Assembly: GCA_000969725.1 (NCBI GenBank)
Contig: JXSR01S061646.1
Source of the DNA: Ophiothrix spiculata
Lineage: Eukaryota; Echinodermata; Ophiuroidea; Amphilepidida; Ophiotrichidae
DNA length: 22,691 nucleotides
Direction: 5' to 3' (one strand)
Shown here: positions 18,340 to 22,691 of the stretch, in pieces
Layout of the letters: each line of letters starts with the position of its first letter
How positions within the stretch are numbered: the first letter of the stretch is position 1
Made by a program: the position numbers and the translations under genes
The notes under the pieces: generated by a model
Database searches by the model: none
What the model was told of the DNA's origin: nothing
Seen by the model: the letters and a program-made list of their open reading frames with translations, nothing else

Positions 18340-18571
18340 CAGTGGCGTAGCCAGACTTTTTGGTAGGGGGGGGGGGGCAAAGACATTTCGTCCTGATATT
18401 TTTCCCAATTTTTCCCGGCAACAAATCCATTTTCCTACACCCAAAATAAATTCAAGTCGATTTTAAAAACGATTTTTCCCGTTAGCTGTCCCGATTTCCC
18501 GCTCGATTTTTTGTCGGGGGGGGGGGGGGGCAGTCTGCCCTCTTGCCCCACCTGTGCTGGCTACGCCACTG
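18340..18571. mobile_element. hAT MITE with exact 8-bp target duplication
   Basis: CAGTGGCGTAGCCAG (18340-18354) and CTGGCTACGCCACTG (18557-18571) are perfect inverted ends of a type common to hAT-derived repeats in many animals. CCTTTGTC is present directly before (18332-18339) and after (18572-18579), an intact 8-bp target site duplication, so the boundaries are certain. The interior contains two long G runs (about 12-15 G, near 18365 and 18517) and a repeated TTTTTCCC word; there is no coding potential. Confidence 0.95.
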
Positions 18572-18773
18572 CCTTTGTCTAAAAGGAGTGAATAAACAAA
18601 TAATCAATAAAATAAACAATACAAGAGCCAGTTACAAAACGAGTGCTTTATACCCTCGTCAGGTGCAGAATTATGAGGTATGTACATGTATACATATTTA
18701 AACAACATCATCAACATTTTCATCAGCTTAACAATTATTATGAAACACATTACCATTATAATTGTACAAATTT

Positions 18774-18920
18774 TGATATAAAATTGGATGGATTGAGCAT
18801 GATTCAGGAGTTTTACAAAATATCGTGTGTGACGCGCAGCGTCAAGCTCGATATTTCTTAAACTCACAGCTATATCAATATCTTTGAGTATCATGCAAAA
18901 AAATCCATCCAATTTTATCA
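18774..18920. mobile_element. Compact hairpin MITE (AAAATTGGATGGATT ends)
   Basis: TGATATAAAATTGGATGGATT at 18774 pairs with AAATCCATCCAATTTTATCA ending at 18920. The adjoining GCATGAT / ATCATGC, TTTTACAAAATATCG / CGATATTTC and central TGACGC..GCGTCA (18830-18844) make almost the whole 147 bp self-complementary. No target duplication was identified. Confidence 0.7.
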
Positions 18921-19685
18921 TTATTATGTTACAAAATCTGATGTTTTGGTTTCTGTCCAACATTGCAAAATCAGACAGCTCAGAACATAATGATCAAACC
19001 AGGTTGGTCAAAGAGTTACACACATACATGTTGAAATCAAATGACACAGGCTGCAATTACATGCAAAAGGCACAAGCTTAATTTGAGCTGATTGATGACA
19101 TATTGGCAAGACACAGCTAGTGTCTAGTTTGATGTTAGATGCAACGAAGACAAGCACCAGACACTAGAAGTTAAATATTTTCAACTTTAAAAAAACCCGT
19201 TAGCAACTACCTAGTGATAGTATGTTATGGGCATGGTTATCCTTCTCTTGTTACATCATAATTGGTGTACACCTTTTTCTCTCAGGACATTGAAAATATT
19301 TTTGAGATCATACCTGTGAAATCTTGATCGGTAAATGTGATTTCAACAACTCACTGTACATCTCTTTATACAGGAGCGTACCGTTGTTGATTTGTGATGA
19401 ATCCACAGTTGATATTCAAATAAGCGCTTCACACACGGCGTTTACGGAAGTGCGTTTACGCAGGACACAAAAGTCGGCGCGCTGATCATCGCGAGTAGGG
19501 CACTTGTAGTGCGTTCAAAAGCCTGGTGCTTGGGAAAAATTGATAATGTCAAAGCAGCAAACATTCACAAATTGCTAAATATTTTTATGAAGATGAGTAG
19601 GCCTATCTGTTAAATTGAAAACATTTAGAAATTAATTCATACGTTTTTAGGAAGATTTTCGTTGTGGAAAGGTATTCAAACATGC
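18921..19685. other. No gene recognised; one small inverted repeat and a CpG-rich patch
   Basis: At 19119-19165 cagctagtgtctagt and accagacactaga form a small inverted pair. Around 19420-19500 the DNA becomes richer in CpG (cacggcgtttacg, gtcggcgcgctgatcatcgcg) without an exon that I can recognise. Confidence 0.4.
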
Positions 19686-19818
19686 CATAGAGTTGTTCAT
19701 TGTGAATCAACAACTCTACATCTGCATCATTTTTATCTCGCTCGGGTGGCTTAAGCTACCGTCGCGCGATAAAAATATGCAGACGCATCATTGTTGATAC
19801 GTGAAGAACAACTCTATG
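19686..19818. mobile_element. 133-bp hairpin element (CATAGAGTTGTTC ends)
   Basis: CATAGAGTTGTTC at 19686 and GAACAACTCTATG ending at 19818 are exact inverses. Inside them ATCAACAA / TTGTTGAT, TCTGCAT / ATGCAGA, ATTTTTATC / GATAAAAAT and CGCTCG / CGCGCG pair up to a central near-palindrome GTGGCTTAAGCTAC. The entire sequence folds as one stem. It looks like a small MITE; no target duplication is visible. Confidence 0.8.
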
Positions 19819-19867
19819 AGAACAATACGTTGACCACACATCACTTAGTTTACAATCTTTGAACCCA

Positions 19868-20061
19868 CCCTAGTAAAAATCGAGTACAAAAATAATACAA
19901 CATTCCTAAGGTGCACATTTGGAACATCATTTAAGTACAATTTGAGTACATTTATAGTACACAAATTTGTACTATATTTGTACTAAAACTGTACTATAAT
20001 TGTGATTCAAATGTGCACCTTAGGAATGTTGTACTATTTTTGTACTCAATTTTTTCCAGGG
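19868..20061. mobile_element. GTAC-rich hairpin element (CCCTGG-type ends)
   Basis: The arms GAGTACAAAAATAATACAAC..TAAGGTGCACATTTG (19882-19921) and their inverse at about 20007-20046 differ by about one base in 40. Outside them CCCTAGTAAAAAT (19868) pairs with ATTTTTTCCAGGG (ending 20061). The loop carries six or so AGTACA/TGTACT words (for example agtacaatttgagtaca and tttgtactatatttgtacta). High arm identity suggests recent insertion or gene conversion. Noncoding, superfamily unknown. Confidence 0.85.
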
Positions 20062-20663
20062 CATCTTAATATGCCTTCTTCCTCTTGAAAAATTGCTAAC
20101 AGCCAAATATCATAATTAAAAAAAAGACAAATTAAAATAGAGTTCAAACCATATCTTAGACATTGGAAACCACTTTTAAATATACGATTTATACAAAAAT
20201 ACAACTTTGAAAAACGATTCCCAGGGGGTGATTGAAAATTATACAATTGTGGCTAGACAGAAGCACTTTTGCAAACATTTACAAAATGGCATTATTGTGG
20301 TCACTTTTACAGGTTCAGCTCCACATTCAAATCACGTACACATTTTCAAGTTTATTCACGGTCATTTTGGCAAAAAATATTATTGATATTATCCACACTG
20401 ACTGGGTCAACGACACCTACATGTAGTCCGTCTGCCTGTACTACACAGTTTTCACCACCTAATGAGAAGAAGTCTGACTAAACTGCATCAACTTAAGTAC
20501 AAAATAAACTATATGCAGTATGTTGCAGTTGTGTGCCTTAACTGTCAAGCAAATTCAATGCTTCATGTGAAACTGAAACGGAAGCGTAAATGTAGTACAC
20601 CACAATTTACTTTGTACTTCCTTTGCAACCTATAAATCTGAACAAGGAGGGAAGCGTGATCAA
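20062..20663. other. No gene recognised
   Basis: Overlapping open frames near 20232-20481 have no known motif and no splice support. Confidence 0.4.
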
Positions 20664-20889
20664 CACCCGGGTAGCCAGGATTGCTTACCCCCTAGTCAAA
20701 AACGGCGACGGGTCCAGGGGGCTGCTAGGGGCACCTGCCTATATCGGACGGGCCGCCAAATGATTAGGACTACTGCACCCTTTTATTTGTTGTTTTCCGA
20801 TTGTTTTTATTTGTATTTCTTTATTCCATTTTATTTGTTGTAGAGCCCCGGGTGCGTGCGCCCCTTCCACACCCCCTTGGCTACGCCAA
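20664..20889. mobile_element. Degenerate hAT element (…GTAGCCAGG / CTTGGCTACGCCA)
   Basis: The left GGGTAGCCAGG and right CTTGGCTACGCCAA are decayed versions of the CAGTGGCGTAGCCAG ends seen at 18340. TGATCAA occurs on both sides (20657-20663, 20890-20896) and may be the remnant target duplication. GC-rich left part; T-rich right part with repeated 'tttatttgt' words. Confidence 0.6.
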
Positions 20890-20895
20890 TGATCA

Positions 20896-20990
20896 AAGTG
20901 GTTAGAACATGGGATTCAAGACCATAGGTGTGGTGGTACACGTCTCTTTGTTGCCTTGGGCAAGAAACCTTACTCCGATCGCTCTGTGGT
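20896..20990 (+). repeat. tRNA-derived SINE-like fragment
   Basis: AGTGGTTAGAACATGGG resembles the region after a tRNA A box. GATTCAAGACC resembles a B box, and TTGCCTTGGGCAAGAAACCTTACTCC matches the conserved body word of many deuterostome SINEs (CTTGGGCAAG.CACTT). The A-B spacing is too short for an intact promoter, so the copy is deleted internally and probably dead. Confidence 0.5.
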
Positions 20991-20999
20991 TCAGAAGTT

Positions 21000-21253
21000 A
21001 GGGACATAATCAATATAGAGACGAGCGATCGCTTGGGCCACCCGAGCCATGAAGCCGAGTTGTTGATCGTCCTATCTTTGCATTTTGCTCATTTGTGGCA
21101 AAACAATTCAAGTATTATAATGGTGAATAACATCAATACATACCAAACGATCTAATTTATAATGGTTGCTCGACCCATGTATTGACTTGGCTCGGGTTGA
21201 GAAGATCGGCTCGGCTCGGGCGAGTTGCTTAGGTCTAAATTGATTATGTCCCT
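21000..21253. mobile_element. MITE-like inverted repeat (GGGACATAATCAAT ends)
   Basis: AGGGACATAATCAAT (21000-21014) and ATTGATTATGTCCCT (21239-21253) are exact inverses, extended weakly by TAGA/TCTA. The interior carries repeated CGAGCC / GGCTCGG words (21044-21060, 21205-21222). A TTA precedes the left end but the right flank is TTG, so a 3-bp duplication is not proven. Confidence 0.55.
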
Positions 21254-21488
21254 TGTGTTAAGCCATTGGTCCTCTGTGTGAATGGCCCATATCAAAGCAC
21301 TGTACATATTGTACCTGCCAAGATACTTGGTTGCCAGCACTGTTCATTGGAGAAAACAACACAAGTACAACCCCTCACACTAAGCACAACTCCATGAAGA
21401 ACTGCAATATGGACGCTCCAAATACTAGCAAAACCATAATTGCACAAGTTTCATGATGGGCACTTGGAACAAATCCATATACCAGACG

Positions 21489-21611
21489 GCAGCTATTGTC
21501 AGCACTGAGGAGGCACAAACAATTTGTCAAGCCTTTAACTCCATGCAGCAGCTATTATTGTAAGCATTGAGGAGGCACAGACCAATTGTAAATCCTTTAA
21601 CTTTGTTGCAG
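21489..21611. repeat. Tandem duplication, two units of about 60 bp
   Basis: CAGCTATTGTCAGCACTGAG and CAGCTATTATTGTAAGCATTGAG start two consecutive units, each continuing with GAGGCACA and ending in CCTTTAACT..GCAG. It lies at the end of the SPSB3-like gene; the unit-two end includes the last codons and stop, the rest is presumptive 3' UTR. Confidence 0.85.
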
Positions 21612-21937
21612 ACGCATCATTTGTCTATGCACAACTGCAGTGCTACTCAATACCGTCTGAGTCCCTTTGTTTTTACATTCAACCTGTCCTCTTGTGTTAT
21701 GTGCCCCTAATAACCAGGATAAATTGTCCTCAAGGAAATTCCTCAAACCTGGTGGGAACTCCAGAACTTCTAGAACATTTAGATCGGGTGGAATTGCTTT
21801 CCTTAATGCATTGCAACACCAGAATTGCAGTGATGACGGGAATGACCTGGCTTTGACTAACCTCATACTCGATCTTGCTGCTGTAGAACTGACCATAGGA
21901 TGCCATGCTTTACCAAGAAGACCTTTGCCTGCTATGC
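21597..21937 (-). CDS. SPSB3: SPSB3-like SPRY/SOCS-box protein, last coding exon (partial gene)
   Basis: On the minus strand, after the acceptor CATCCTACAG (ending 21938), the exon encodes 112 residues and a TAA stop; its first two bases complete a split codon. It begins GIAGKGLLGKAWHPM, the end of a SPRY domain, then VSSTAARSSMRLV, characteristic of SPSB3. A SOCS box follows: SLQFWCCNALRK fits the Elongin-B/C-binding LxxxCxxxL pattern, and LEFPPGLRNFL the Cullin-5-box position. An approximately 40-residue tail ends the protein. In other animals SPSB3 is a substrate receptor of a Cullin-5 RING ubiquitin ligase; in mammals nuclear cGAS is a reported target. Whether that holds here is unknown. 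The SPRY exons lie right of the window. No frameshift is seen. Confidence 0.85.
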
Positions 21938-22419
21938 CTGTAGGATGAGGGGAAAAGGTTTTATGTTAGGTGTGTGCATTTAAACATCAAAGCTCTATTG
22001 CCACTTTGTTAGCTTTGTCGTCTATTTGTCTTCCCATTTTTCTTCTTTGGCAGACAATATTTTTGTAGCTTTCAGTTTTATTGCTTTGAAAGTTGAATTC
22101 ATTCTTACTTACTTATCTAACTAGATAGAAAACAGATAATGGTTTAACAACTTTGGAACCATGAATTGCACCTTTAGTGTTAAGTTTAAGGTTTGAACAT
22201 ATGATGGATTTGAACCCAGATCACATCAAACACATGTTCTGATCTTATCTTAATTATTACGATTGTTGTATTAGGCCATTTACATTTAATTGTTTGTCTC
22301 AAAGCTCTTCTACTCTTGAAAAACTAATGCAAAATGCATTATTTTTTATTTTTTTTTTATAATTTTTTTTTTGTGTGTGACAAAACCCCTCCACACCCAT
22401 CAATGTTTTGAGTGTAAGA
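21938..22419 (-). other. SPSB3-like intron, no exon recognised
   Basis: It follows the last-exon acceptor on the minus strand. Contains T-rich and A/T-run stretches (22340-22380) and no SPRY-coding exon. Confidence 0.5.
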
Positions 22420-22691
22420 TTTAAAGTGACTGGCCTAGATTCTTCCCACTAATTTGTTACCTACATATTTTTTACTTTAATCGATAGAACATGTTTATAG
22501 TAATATAACCTACAAGTACATTTCCATGATTTTGAGGAATATTGCAATTCTTTACCTACTTTAAATTTTTTCGCAGCAGAAAAAAAGTGGTGTGAAAACA
22601 GTGTTTCTAGTTTGAAAATGTAAAAAAATCTTGTTTCTACACATGTGATTGCCAATCAAATTATTTTTGATGAGATTGTTTCTCTTTTAAT
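22420..22691. repeat. Dispersed repeat, copy B (partner 2811-3098), cut by window end
   Basis: It starts TTTAAAGTGACTGGCCTAGA and tracks copy A through catagaacatgtttatagt-like, CCATGATTTTGAGGAATATT, AAAACAGTGTTTCTAGTTT and GATTGTTTCTCTTTT sequence. It lies in the SPSB3-like intron. Confidence 0.85.

Noticed and set aside
20896..20990. Functional tRNA gene
   Set aside because: Box spacing is too short and no cloverleaf can be drawn; it is a SINE remnant.
2811..22691. Repeat pair as the two LTRs of one retrotransposon
   Set aside because: They are 20 kb apart with host exons between them, lack TG...CA ends and enclose no gag-pol.

Overview
This is eukaryotic, intron-rich, AT-rich animal DNA with no bacterial-style gene layout. 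Low-complexity A/T tracts, frequent 'tacatgta' and 'taggcctat' words, tRNA-SINE and LINE debris and dense short DNA transposons suggest a marine invertebrate deuterostome. An echinoderm is my best guess, but this is inference from composition and not proof.

Only two host genes are supported, and both run off the window. At the left, on the + strand, are the last three coding exons (2596-2785, 6689-6745, 7245-7352) of an EME1/EME2-family gene, the non-catalytic partner of the MUS81 structure-specific DNA endonuclease. At the right, on the - strand, is the last coding exon (21937-21597) of an SPSB3-like gene, which encodes a SPRY-domain and SOCS-box substrate receptor of a Cullin-5 ubiquitin ligase. 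They lie tail to tail about 14 kb apart. From memory, human EME2 and SPSB3 are also convergent neighbours on 16p13.3, so this looks like an ancient microsyntenic pair. The two proteins have no known shared pathway.

Almost everything else is transposon-derived. Upstream of the first EME exon: a LINE reverse-transcriptase tail (117-389), a perfect 15-bp hairpin (839-873) and a long-armed hairpin element (1447-1886). EME intron 1 (2786-6688): a dispersed repeat whose second copy lies at 22420-22691, a LINE fragment, a Harbinger-type MITE (3524-3984), two TA-flanked MITEs (4214-4467, 4656-4847) and a CACTA-like element of about 1.5 kb (5033-6501). The intergenic span 7353-21596 holds, in order: one arm of a foldback repeat (8290-8465); a TA-flanked MITE (8663-9049); a Harbinger-type element split by an insertion (9148-9834); a pogo/Tigger-like element packed with tandem and inverted repeats (10447-11592); a very GC-rich iterated-motif element (11878-12213); a 0.9-kb foldback repeat with a duplicated tail (12706-13733); a hAT-like MITE (14930-15134); Harbinger-type MITEs (15644-15896 and 17062-17390, the latter nested in another foldback, 16687-17591); a hAT MITE with an exact 8-bp target duplication (18340-18571); three compact hairpin elements (18774-18920, 19686-19818, 19868-20061); a degenerate hAT; and a tRNA-SINE-like piece.

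I see no complete autonomous transposase, no CRISPR array, no rRNA or tRNA gene, and no clearly novel enzymatic system. The most unusual items are the structured repeat elements at 10447-11592, 11878-12213 and 12706-13733, and the conserved gene pair.
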